DNA of 6,232 nt from CAYTAP01 sp964435775 (GTDB lineage Bacteria; Planctomycetota; Phycisphaerae; Tepidisphaerales; Tepidisphaeraceae). Below the pieces are notes generated by a model that was given only the letters and a program-made list of their open reading frames with translations, was not told the origin of the DNA and ran no database searches. The stretch covers positions 1 through 6,232 of the forward strand of contig CAYTAP010000167.1 of the NCBI GenBank assembly GCA_964435775.1. The letters run 5' to 3'. Position numbers and translations under genes: made by a program. Positions 1-4,908 of this stretch are shown here, piece by piece; position 1 is the stretch's first letter; each line of letters starts with the position of its first letter.

Positions 1-2
1 TC

Positions 3-326
3 GAACGCAATCCCGTGCGGGCGCGCATGGTGGCGCGGGCGCAGGATTGGGCATACGGCGGCGTGGCGCTGCGGCGGTCTCGCCCGTCATGGCTGCTGGA
101 TCAAAAGGATTGGCCGGTGATTCCGACGGCGCGCTGGACGACATGGGTGAATCGCGCTGAGACGACCAGGGAACTGGAGGCGGCGCGCTTGTCGGTCAAG
201 CGTGGCCGGCCGTTCGGGGATGCGGATTGGCAAGAGCGAACTGCGAGGCGCCTGGGGCTGGAGTCCACCCTGAGGGCACGCGGGCGACAGCGGGTCAAAT
301 CAATCAAAGACTCCCGACCCCTTTGA
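3..326 (+). CDS. REP-associated tyrosine transposase (IS200-like, RAYT), C-terminal part
   Basis: This is the C-terminal part of a TnpA-REP/RAYT-type transposase, a single-strand DNA transposase relative of IS200/IS605 TnpA that is associated with REP palindromes. The frame is open from the left edge and begins E-R-N-P-V-R-A-R-M-V, matching the family's usual 'ERNPVRAxLV' segment after the catalytic tyrosine helix. It is followed by the 'A-x-D-W-x-x-x-x-x-A' segment and the typical tail 'W-V-N...E...L..SV.RGRPFG...W...TA.RLGLESTLR.RGR'. About 107 residues are present. The HUH motif and the tyrosine must lie upstream of base 1 and cannot be checked. The last residues and the TGA stop are supplied by the REP-like palindrome at 304-326, so the gene and the element end coincide. 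An intact or a dead copy are equally possible. Family assignment is confident; activity is unknown. Confidence 0.85.
   Translation, partial: ERNPVRARMVARAQDWAYGGVALRRSRPSWLLDQKDWPVIPTARWTTWVNRAETTRELEAARLSVKRGRPFGDADWQERTARRLGLESTLRARGRQRVKSIKDSRPL
304..326 (+). repeat. REP-like palindrome, left copy of an inverted pair
   Basis: This 23-nt sequence has arms TCAAAG and CTTTGA that pair as a 6-bp stem around an 11-nt loop. Its exact reverse complement is at 1242-1264. It overlaps the 3' end of the transposase gene and contains that gene's stop codon. In the RAYT family such palindromes are the sites recognised by the transposase, so this is probably the right boundary of the transposase element. 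The exact match is seen directly; the role is inferred. Confidence 0.75.
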
Positions 327-327
327 A

Positions 328-531
328 TGGACCCAAGTCGCTGTAACTTTGTCAGGGTCTCATGATCTATTCCCTGAATATGAAGCTTGGATTTCCTCGC
401 CCAAGAACGGCAAGGAATATATTTATGATCGGCCTCCAACTGATTCAGGGCCCACCATATACAACTTAAATGAGTTAACCACTATTGAAGGTTCCACTAC
501 ATATATCTCGACGGCAACAGTAAGCTGTTGA
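328..531 (+). pseudogene. Start-less C-terminal fragment of an unrecognised protein
   Basis: This frame is open from 274 to the TGA at 529-531, but no ATG or ribosome binding site leads into it. The only candidate start is a TTG at 349 with no Shine-Dalgarno sequence. The translation is nonetheless protein-like (W-T-Q-V-A-V-T-L-S-G-S-H-D-L-F-P-E-Y-E-A-W, then a K-E-Y-I-Y-D segment and Y-N-L-N). It has balanced composition, many aromatic residues and no low complexity. The DNA is AT-richer than the flanks: 51 of 120 bases are G or C at 361-480, against 41 of 60 at 181-240. The simplest reading is the tail of a gene whose 5' part was removed when the REP/transposase unit arrived at its left side. 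The 'FPEYEAWI...IYD' pattern loosely recalls C-terminal tails of large secreted or Rhs-like proteins, but I cannot assign a family. It ends 28 bp before the Sel1-like gene, which suggests they once formed an operon. Confidence 0.4.
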
Positions 532-559
532 TCGAAACACGACACTTTACTATCCTGTT

Positions 560-1147
560 ATGCCTGTTGACTTCACTCCATTTATTGTCATCGCCTTGGC
601 TGTCCTCGGTATCATGGCGCCGTTGTGCCTGTTGATCGCATGGGGCTGGCGAGTGGGCGGGGGACTGCTTGCCTTGGAAATACTGGCGGTCACGGTCGCC
701 TTCCTGATCATCCATGTGCCAAAATGGAAGCTCGAACATAGGGCACAAAAGGGCGACCCGACCGCGCAGTTCGAATTGAGTCGGTGGTATGCGGCCAAGG
801 GTTTTCACAACTACGATAGCACCCAGTGGGCTCCTTGTTTTCATTGGCTGGCCCTCTCGGCTGGGCAAGACTATCCTCCGGCGCTTTATTCATTAGGAAT
901 TATCTATAAATATGGAAATTTTGCTTCTTCGCCCTCGGGTCAACTAGAGGTTCCCGCCAAACAGCGACAGCTTGCGAAAGGACAGGCATTAATTGACAAG
1001 GCCTTAGTCCTCGGCTTCAAACCGCCGGTGTTTAATCCCTCCATTCCCGAAGATGACTTCTTTAATGCGGTGTATACTATGCCCGATCGACCTATTTCCC
1101 CGGGCCCCCAATGGCCTCGGCAAGCAAGTACTAAAGTAGGAAAATGA
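560..1147 (+). CDS. Small membrane protein with Sel1-like repeats
   Basis: The predicted protein has 195 residues. Two hydrophobic helices lie at about residues 8-29 and 33-53, separated by a short W-R-V-G-G-G turn, so the protein is probably inserted as a hairpin with its bulk on one side of the membrane. A soluble part follows with two Sel1-like (TPR-related) repeats. The first starts near residue 58 and contains 'A-Q-K-G-D-P-T-A-Q-F-E-L-S-R-W-Y-A'. The second, around 94-150, contains 'FHWLALSAGQDYPPALYSLG' and then 'KGQALIDKAL'. The Pro-rich tail has no recognisable domain. Sel1-like repeats mediate protein-protein contacts; no enzyme motif is visible. The ATG at 560 lacks a clear Shine-Dalgarno, but the membrane segment begins right after it, which supports this start. 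The gene lies inside the AT-richer block bounded by the inverted REP copies, immediately after a truncated ORF, so horizontal acquisition is likely. The partner and function are unknown. An immunity or accessory role for a lost upstream protein is only a guess. Confidence 0.7.
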   Translation: MPVDFTPFIVIALAVLGIMAPLCLLIAWGWRVGGGLLALEILAVTVAFLIIHVPKWKLEHRAQKGDPTAQFELSRWYAAKGFHNYDSTQWAPCFHWLALSAGQDYPPALYSLGIIYKYGNFASSPSGQLEVPAKQRQLAKGQALIDKALVLGFKPPVFNPSIPEDDFFNAVYTMPDRPISPGPQWPRQASTKVGK

Positions 1148-1241
1148 ACCCGATAACGTGTCAAACATCAATTCCGGGTCATGATACGGGGGTCACTACT
1201 CAATTCCGCTGAAAAATAAGAAAAGGCCAATTCACGGACAC

Positions 1242-1264
1242 TCAAAGGGGTCGGGAGTCTTTGA
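1242..1264 (-). repeat. REP-like palindrome, right copy of an inverted pair
   Basis: This is the exact 23-nt reverse complement of 304-326, again with TCAAAG and CTTTGA arms. The orientation is that expected of the 5' boundary of a RAYT element reading rightwards, but no transposase follows. It is preceded by GGACACTCAA (1236-1245, overlapping its first bases), a motif that recurs twice just downstream. Confidence 0.75.
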
Positions 1265-1267
1265 ATG

Positions 1268-1305
1268 GGACACTCAAGGAAAAGAAGGACACTCAAGGAA
1301 AAGAA
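1268..1305 (+). repeat. Perfect 19-bp tandem duplication
   Basis: GGACACTCAAGGAAAAGAA occurs at 1268-1286 and again, directly abutting, at 1287-1305. The first ten bases also occur at 1236-1245, before the palindrome. The arrangement suggests slippage or serial insertion at a RAYT-element end. Confidence 0.85.
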
Positions 1306-1324
1306 AAAGGGGACATCACTTTTT
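1304..1324 (+). repeat. Small hairpin next to the tandem duplication
   Basis: AAAAAG (1304-1309) pairs with CTTTTT (1319-1324) around a 9-nt loop, followed by one more T and a run of G. The stem is AT-rich and weak. It looks like part of the element end rather than an efficient terminator, though a terminator role for the upstream gene cannot be excluded. Confidence 0.4.
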
Positions 1325-1495
1325 TGGGGGGCCGAGTGATGGGAGGAAGAAAAGCGGGCTCCCGCGCATTCCGCCACTCGTCGAGGTGTCCGCAAAGACT
1401 TCCGACGCTTTTGCAGCTTCTTGCCTTTTGCGATGTTGTCCTATTTTTCGATCTCAGACGAGCCGATATGTTCAATGGATCAAACAGGGAGCGCA

Positions 1496-2341
1496 ATGAA
1501 GCAGGAGTCCAAAGTGGGGATGCCGTCGGATGAATTGAGCGAACGGACGGCCTCGTTTTTCAGTTCTTTTGCCGCCAAGTATCATTCCAGCTACAAGCGG
1601 ATGACGCCGGGCGGGTATGCCCTGCGGGTGCGGCATGATCGCGTGCTGGAAGTGATGGATGGTGCCAGCGGCAAGGTGCTTGATGTCGGGTGCGGGCCGG
1701 GCGAGTTGGTGCAGGCGCTGGCAAAAAAAGGCCTGGCTGTTCATGGCATCGACGCGGCCGAGGGGATGATCGAACAAGCCCACCAATTGACCGACGGACT
1801 GCCCAACGTGACGTTGGCGGTGGGGGATGCCACCCGGCTGAAACCGGCGGATCACACGTTTGACACGGTGACCTGTATTGGCGTGATCGAGCGGATCACG
1901 CCCAACTCGGCCGCTTTTGAAGAGATGGCGCGGGTGGTCAAGGATGAGGGCACGGTGGTGATCTCGTTTCCCAACTCCCTCAGCCCCTATGTGACGTGGA
2001 AGAAGATGGTTTTCTACCCCGTGGTCGCGTCGGTCAAACGCATGCTCGCCAAGGTGGGCCTGGGGCATTTTCGTCCGCTTGTTTTGGCGCCGGTGCGAAA
2101 CGCATACACGCCCAGCCGGGTTGCGCGGCAATTGGAGAAGCACAACTTGCGCATCGATGAGGTTGCATTCTGCAACTTCAACGTGTGCCTGTCGCCGCTG
2201 GATGAATGGTTTCCGTGCGTGACGGTGCGATTGTCCAAGCTGCTGGAGCGGCTGCACTCAAGCCCGCTGCGTTGGCTGGGCTGCGTCATGGTGGTGAAGG
2301 CGACGAAGATGGGACTGGAAGCCGCAGCGATCGCCGCATGA
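1496..2341 (+). CDS. Class I SAM-dependent methyltransferase
   Basis: The predicted protein has 281 residues and transfers a methyl group from S-adenosylmethionine to an unknown acceptor. The Rossmann-fold motifs are clear. Motif I is V-L-D-V-G-C-G-P-G at 61-69, the acidic ribose-binding residue is D86 in 'HGID', D111 lies in 'GDATRL', and 'CIGVIERI' (127-134) replaces the more usual 'vlEHi' motif. This is a Methyltransf_11/25-type fold. The N-terminus has 'FFSSFAAKYHSSY', common in UbiG-like and glycolipid or polysaccharide-linked methyltransferases. The C-terminal 120 residues (basic and aromatic, with 'TWKKMVFYPVV') probably form the substrate cap and may touch a membrane. I chose ATG 1496 because AGGGAG lies just before it. 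In-frame starts at 1475, 1433 and TTG 1421 lack a ribosome site and would add up to 25 unconserved residues; ATG 1520 is also possible. The neighbours do not reveal the substrate. Confidence 0.85.
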   Translation: MKQESKVGMPSDELSERTASFFSSFAAKYHSSYKRMTPGGYALRVRHDRVLEVMDGASGKVLDVGCGPGELVQALAKKGLAVHGIDAAEGMIEQAHQLTDGLPNVTLAVGDATRLKPADHTFDTVTCIGVIERITPNSAAFEEMARVVKDEGTVVISFPNSLSPYVTWKKMVFYPVVASVKRMLAKVGLGHFRPLVLAPVRNAYTPSRVARQLEKHNLRIDEVAFCNFNVCLSPLDEWFPCVTVRLSKLLERLHSSPLRWLGCVMVVKATKMGLEAAAIAA

Positions 2342-2482
2342 GCGGCGTACGGCATTGGCAACGATCGCATTCGCCACCAAGTTAACCATGAGGTCAACGC
2401 CCTCCTGGTCAACGTGGTGGCCAATCGCATGCCCGATCGCCGAGCCTTGACTCTCCTTCATTTCCGCAACATCCTTGTCGCC

Positions 2483-2827
2483 ATGAGCGACACCGACACC
2501 ATCTTTCAGAAGATCGCCGACGGCAGGATTCCCGCGAGGATCGCCTATCAGGACGAGCGCTATATCGCCATCCATGACCTGCACCCGCAGGCGCCCGTTC
2601 ATCTCCTGGTCATCCCCCGGCGGGTCATTCCCACGCTCAACGACCTCAAGCCCGCCGACAACGCCCTCGTCGGCGGCATGTTCCAGGTCGCCCGGCAGTT
2701 GATGGAGCAGCTTGGCCACACCGATTACCGCACGGTCTTCAATTGCGGCGCGTCGGCCGGTCAGACGGTCTGGCATCTTCATCTGCATGTCCTTGCCGGT
2801 CGAGCCTTCGCCTGGCCGCCGGGGTGA
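2483..2827 (+). CDS. HINT-type histidine triad (HIT) family protein
   Basis: The predicted protein has 114 residues, the normal length for bacterial HinT-like proteins. These are small dimeric purine-nucleoside phosphoramidases or nucleotide hydrolases of the cytoplasm. The signature H98-L-H100-L-H102-V-L lies near the C-terminus, preceded by 'N-C-G-x-x-A-G-Q-T-V-W'. A further conserved histidine is at H40 in 'QAPVHLLVIPRR'. The N-terminus 'T-I-F-Q-K-I-A-D-G-R-I-P-A' and the ending W-P-P-G are both canonical, so the protein is complete. The reading frame stays open upstream to the methyltransferase stop and has another ATG at 2441, but family alignment fixes the start at 2483. No Shine-Dalgarno sequence is visible there. 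The 141-bp gap from the methyltransferase gene makes co-transcription possible but not certain. All catalytic residues are present. Confidence 0.95.
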   Translation: MSDTDTIFQKIADGRIPARIAYQDERYIAIHDLHPQAPVHLLVIPRRVIPTLNDLKPADNALVGGMFQVARQLMEQLGHTDYRTVFNCGASAGQTVWHLHLHVLAGRAFAWPPG

Positions 2828-2833
2828 GGCGAA

Positions 2834-2886
2834 GTGGGCAGTGGGCAGTCCAAATCAAAAATCAAAAATCGGCAATCGAAAATGGG
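2834..2886 (+). repeat. Heptanucleotide tandem repeats
   Basis: Two runs with a 7-nt period lie just after the HIT gene. GTGGGCA occurs twice (2834-2847). Then, from 2852, come five degenerate units: AAATCAA, AAATCAA, AAATCGG, CAATCGA, AAATGGG. Such short heptamer repeats between genes are known from cyanobacteria, and I believe they are common in planctomycetes. They have no coding capacity. A short inverted repeat, TGGGC/GCCCA (2883-2899), follows. Confidence 0.7.
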
Positions 2887-2941
2887 CCCGGCGTGCCCAG
2901 CGAGGCCACTGATGAAAATCCGGGCCGGATGTCCATTCTTT

Positions 2942-2970
2942 TTGACTCGCCCCGACACTATTTTTACACT
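2942..2970 (+). promoter_or_regulatory. Candidate sigma-70 promoter for argB
   Basis: TTGACT (2942-2947) matches five of six bases of the -35 consensus. TACACT (2965-2970) matches four of six of the -10 consensus. The spacing is exactly 17 nt. Transcription would start near 2977, giving a leader of about 28 nt that carries GGAG (2991-2994), ten bases before the argB ATG. No operator could be recognised. Confidence 0.5.
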
Positions 2971-3004
2971 CATCCGTTTTCGCCCTTTGCGGAGATGATG
3001 TGCG

Positions 3005-3883
3005 ATGACGGACGCGGCCTTGGATAAGACATCAGCGCTGGTGGAGGCCCTTGGCTACATCCAGCGATTCCACAACAAGGTCGTCGTCGTCAAGATCGGG
3101 GGCTCGATCATGGATGATGACGTCGCGCTGTCCAACATCCTCACCGACATCGTCTTCATGAACTATGTCGGGATGCAGCCGGTCCTCATCCACGGCGGGG
3201 GCAAGGCGATCAACCACCGGATGGAACAGGCCGGGCTTCAGCCGCAGATGGTCATGGGCCGACGCTACACCGATGACCGCGTTCTCGCCATCGCCGAGCA
3301 GGTGCTCTGCAAGGACATCAACCGCTTCATCGTCAACTTCATCCAGAGCCAGGGGTGTGAGGCGATGGGGCTGCACTCGCTGTCGAGCAACGTTCTGTTC
3401 GCGGAGAAAATGTTTCTGCAGGATTCGGATGGACGTCGGATCGACCTCGGTCGGGTGGGGGAGGTCAAGAGCGTCAACGCGCGACTGCTCCACCTGCTTG
3501 TGCAGGCCGACTCCGTGCCGTGCATCGCATCAATTGCCCGCGACCCGGCCGGGTTGGGGCTCAACGTCAACGCCGACACCGCCGCCGGCGCAGTTGCCGC
3601 CGCGATGAAGGCGGAGAAGCTCGTCATGGTCTCCGACACCCACGGCATCCGCTCCGATCCGAAGGATCCCGAAAGCCGGATCCCATCGATCACCGTTGCG
3701 CAGGTTCAGGAGATGATCGACAACAAGGTGATCTCCAGCGGCATGCTCCCCAAGGTGGAGGCCTGCATCACCGCCCTCAACGCCGGGGTCGGCAAGGCCC
3801 ACGTGATCGACGGGCGAATCCCGCACTCGCTGCTGCAGGAAATTTACACCGAATCGGGCATCGGCACTGAAATTGTCCTTTAG
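3005..3883 (+). CDS. argB: N-acetylglutamate kinase
   Basis: ArgB phosphorylates N-acetyl-L-glutamate with ATP, the second and usually controlling step of arginine synthesis, in the cytoplasm. The 292-residue protein has the amino-acid-kinase fold. K30-I-G-G-S is the phosphate-binding lysine and glycine loop, H63-G-G-G-K-A-I-N the second glycine loop, 'LNVNADTAAGAVA' the acetylglutamate/ATP site, and 'SGMLPKVEACI' the nucleotide-site lysine. The N-terminal 'SALVEALGYIQRFHNKVVVVK' region matches the extra N-helix found in hexameric, arginine-inhibited enzymes. The C-terminal 'AHVIDGRIPHSLLQEIYTESGIGTEIV' is the usual family ending. Feedback inhibition by arginine is therefore likely (inference). 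Oddly, the central part is divergent: 'GRRYTDDRVL' replaces the common 'GLRVTD', and 'AMGLHSLSSN' stands where most relatives have a 'GLsGKDg' loop. The start has GGAG ten bases upstream; nearby ATGs at 2995 and 2998 are out of frame. argF follows 80 bp later. Confidence 0.95.
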   Translation: MTDAALDKTSALVEALGYIQRFHNKVVVVKIGGSIMDDDVALSNILTDIVFMNYVGMQPVLIHGGGKAINHRMEQAGLQPQMVMGRRYTDDRVLAIAEQVLCKDINRFIVNFIQSQGCEAMGLHSLSSNVLFAEKMFLQDSDGRRIDLGRVGEVKSVNARLLHLLVQADSVPCIASIARDPAGLGLNVNADTAAGAVAAAMKAEKLVMVSDTHGIRSDPKDPESRIPSITVAQVQEMIDNKVISSGMLPKVEACITALNAGVGKAHVIDGRIPHSLLQEIYTESGIGTEIVL

Positions 3884-3903
3884 GATCAGGTGCGTTGCTC
3901 ACG

Positions 3904-3933
3904 ACGCCTGGCGCCGCCGGGCGTTTTGCTTTT
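3904..3933 (+). terminator. Intrinsic terminator or attenuator between argB and argF
   Basis: A nine-pair stem (3904-3912 with 3916-3924, including one T-G wobble) closes a 3-nt loop. It runs into TTTT, then GC, then TTTT (3924-3933). It starts 20 bases after the argB stop and lies 30 bases before the argF ATG. It should end at least part of argB transcription, or act as an attenuator that makes argF expression conditional. Strength is inferred from base pairing only. Confidence 0.6.
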
Positions 3934-3963
3934 CCCGTTGGTCTTGTTTTGGCAGGGTTGACC

Positions 3964-4890
3964 ATGACACATTTCATTTCCTTGTCACAGTTGGATTTCG
4001 CGTCGCTCCGGCGCCTGCTCGATGTGGCGCGGCGGCTTAAGTCGCAATACAAATCGACCGGGCGAAATGATCCGATCCTCGCCGGCAAAACGCTCGCCAT
4101 GATTTTTGAAAAGCCGTCGTTGCGCACGCGGGTGAGTTTCGCCGCCGCCGCCGTTCATCTCGGTGCGGCGCCCTTGTTGCTTCGACAGGAGGAGGTGGGC
4201 CTTGATACCCGCGAACCGACGGAGGATGTCGCGCGGGTGCTGTCGGGGATGTGCGATGGGATCATGGCGCGGACCTTCGCGCACGACAAGCTCGAACGTC
4301 TGGCGGCCAATTCCAGCGTGCCGGTCATCAACGGTTTGACCGACTACAGCCATCCATGCCAGGCGATGGCGGACCTCATGACGATGGAGGAGCACTTCGG
4401 CAACCTCCAGGGGCGAACCCTCGCGTATATCGGCGACGGCAACAACGTTGCCCGCTCGCTGGCCGAGGCGTGTGGCAAGTTCGGCGTCCGCTTTGTGATC
4501 GCGTCCCCGAAGGGATACGAGCTGCCGTCGGACGAGGTGAAGCGAGTCCGCAGCCAGATGCCGGGCATGGATTTCGTCATCGCGCCCACCCCGCGCGATG
4601 CGGCCAAGGATGCCGATGTGCTCTACACCGACACGTGGGTCAGCATGGGGCAGGAAAAGGAAAAGGCCAGGCGCATCGCCGATTTCAAGGGCTATCAGAT
4701 TGATGCGGCCTTGCTGGCCGTCGCGCCGCCACAGGCGATGGTCATGCACTGCCTGCCGGCGTATCGGGGTCTTGAAATCAGCGCCGAGGTGATGGAAGGG
4801 CCGCGGAGTTTGATTTTCCCGGAGGCGGAAAACCGCTTGCACTTTCAAAAGGGATTGATGGCGGTGTTGATGGGGAATATCGCGTCGTAA
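3964..4890 (+). CDS. argF: Ornithine carbamoyltransferase
   Basis: This enzyme makes citrulline from ornithine and carbamoyl phosphate, the sixth step of arginine synthesis; it normally works as a cytoplasmic trimer. The protein has 308 residues, normal for the family. The carbamoyl-phosphate loop is S52-L-R-T-R56 within 'FEKPSLRTRVSF', and H130-P-C-Q133 is the second carbamoyl-phosphate motif. 'GDGNNVARSL' follows at the start of the ornithine domain. 'D223-T-W-V-S-M-G-Q-E' is the ornithine-binding SMG loop, H262-C-L-P265 the catalytic cysteine motif, and 'EAENRLHFQKGLMAVLM' the closing helix. The SMG loop separates it from aspartate carbamoyltransferase. The motif reads 'HCLPAYRG' where many relatives have 'HCLPAHRG', a mild change. 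ATG 3964 was chosen because CAGGG sits seven bases upstream and the family's N-terminus begins there. A TTG at 3895 would read through the terminator hairpin and is unlikely. Anabolic function is inferred from the linkage to argB. Confidence 0.95.
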   Translation: MTHFISLSQLDFASLRRLLDVARRLKSQYKSTGRNDPILAGKTLAMIFEKPSLRTRVSFAAAAVHLGAAPLLLRQEEVGLDTREPTEDVARVLSGMCDGIMARTFAHDKLERLAANSSVPVINGLTDYSHPCQAMADLMTMEEHFGNLQGRTLAYIGDGNNVARSLAEACGKFGVRFVIASPKGYELPSDEVKRVRSQMPGMDFVIAPTPRDAAKDADVLYTDTWVSMGQEKEKARRIADFKGYQIDAALLAVAPPQAMVMHCLPAYRGLEISAEVMEGPRSLIFPEAENRLHFQKGLMAVLMGNIAS

Positions 4891-4908
4891 GCAGCGGCTT
4901 GGATGCGA

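Larger units (their letters stand above)
1148..1495. other. Intergenic region rich in element-derived repeats
   Basis: This stretch of about 350 bp between the Sel1-like gene and the methyltransferase contains no convincing gene. It holds a 9-nt direct repeat TCAATTCCG (1168-1176 and 1200-1208), the right REP-like palindrome, a 19-bp tandem duplication and a hairpin with an AAAAAG/CTTTTT stem. It also holds a second possible stem, CATCACT (1314-1320) with AGTGATG (1335-1341). Motifs such as 'GGACACTCAA' and 'AAAAAGGGGACATCACTTTT' resemble ends seen next to RAYT genes, so the middle of the region is probably the leader end of a decayed element. I see no clear promoter for the downstream methyltransferase. 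Confidence 0.55.

Noticed and set aside
528..553. TTGATC and TACTAT as a promoter for the Sel1-like gene
   Set aside because: The spacer is only 14 nt, too short for a normal sigma-70 promoter.
1261..1533. Small + strand frame (90 codons) starting in the right palindrome
   Set aside because: It is built on the repeat sequences and runs into the methyltransferase start. It has no ribosome site and no recognisable protein pattern.
1472..2257. Long - strand open frame (261 codons) opposite the methyltransferase
   Set aside because: It is His/Arg/Gln-rich with no domain, and is explained as the antisense shadow of a GC-rich gene with clear motifs on the + strand.
2258..2788. Long - strand frame spanning the methyltransferase end, the gap and the HIT gene
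   Set aside because: Mostly antisense to two well-supported genes. Only the stretch over the 141-bp gap looks mildly protein-like, with repeated 'VAN' residues, and it has no start signal of its own.
2883..2899. TGGGC/GCCCA inverted repeat as a terminator of the HIT gene
   Set aside because: The stem is only five pairs and no T-run follows on the + strand. The A-rich stretch before it would suit a - strand terminator, but no - strand gene leads into it.
2743..3027. Small + strand frame over the heptad repeats up to argB
   Set aside because: It begins inside the HIT gene in another frame and crosses simple repeats; there is no coding signal.
3985..4848. Long - strand frame (287 codons) opposite argF
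   Set aside because: Shadow frame; the + strand carries every ornithine carbamoyltransferase motif.
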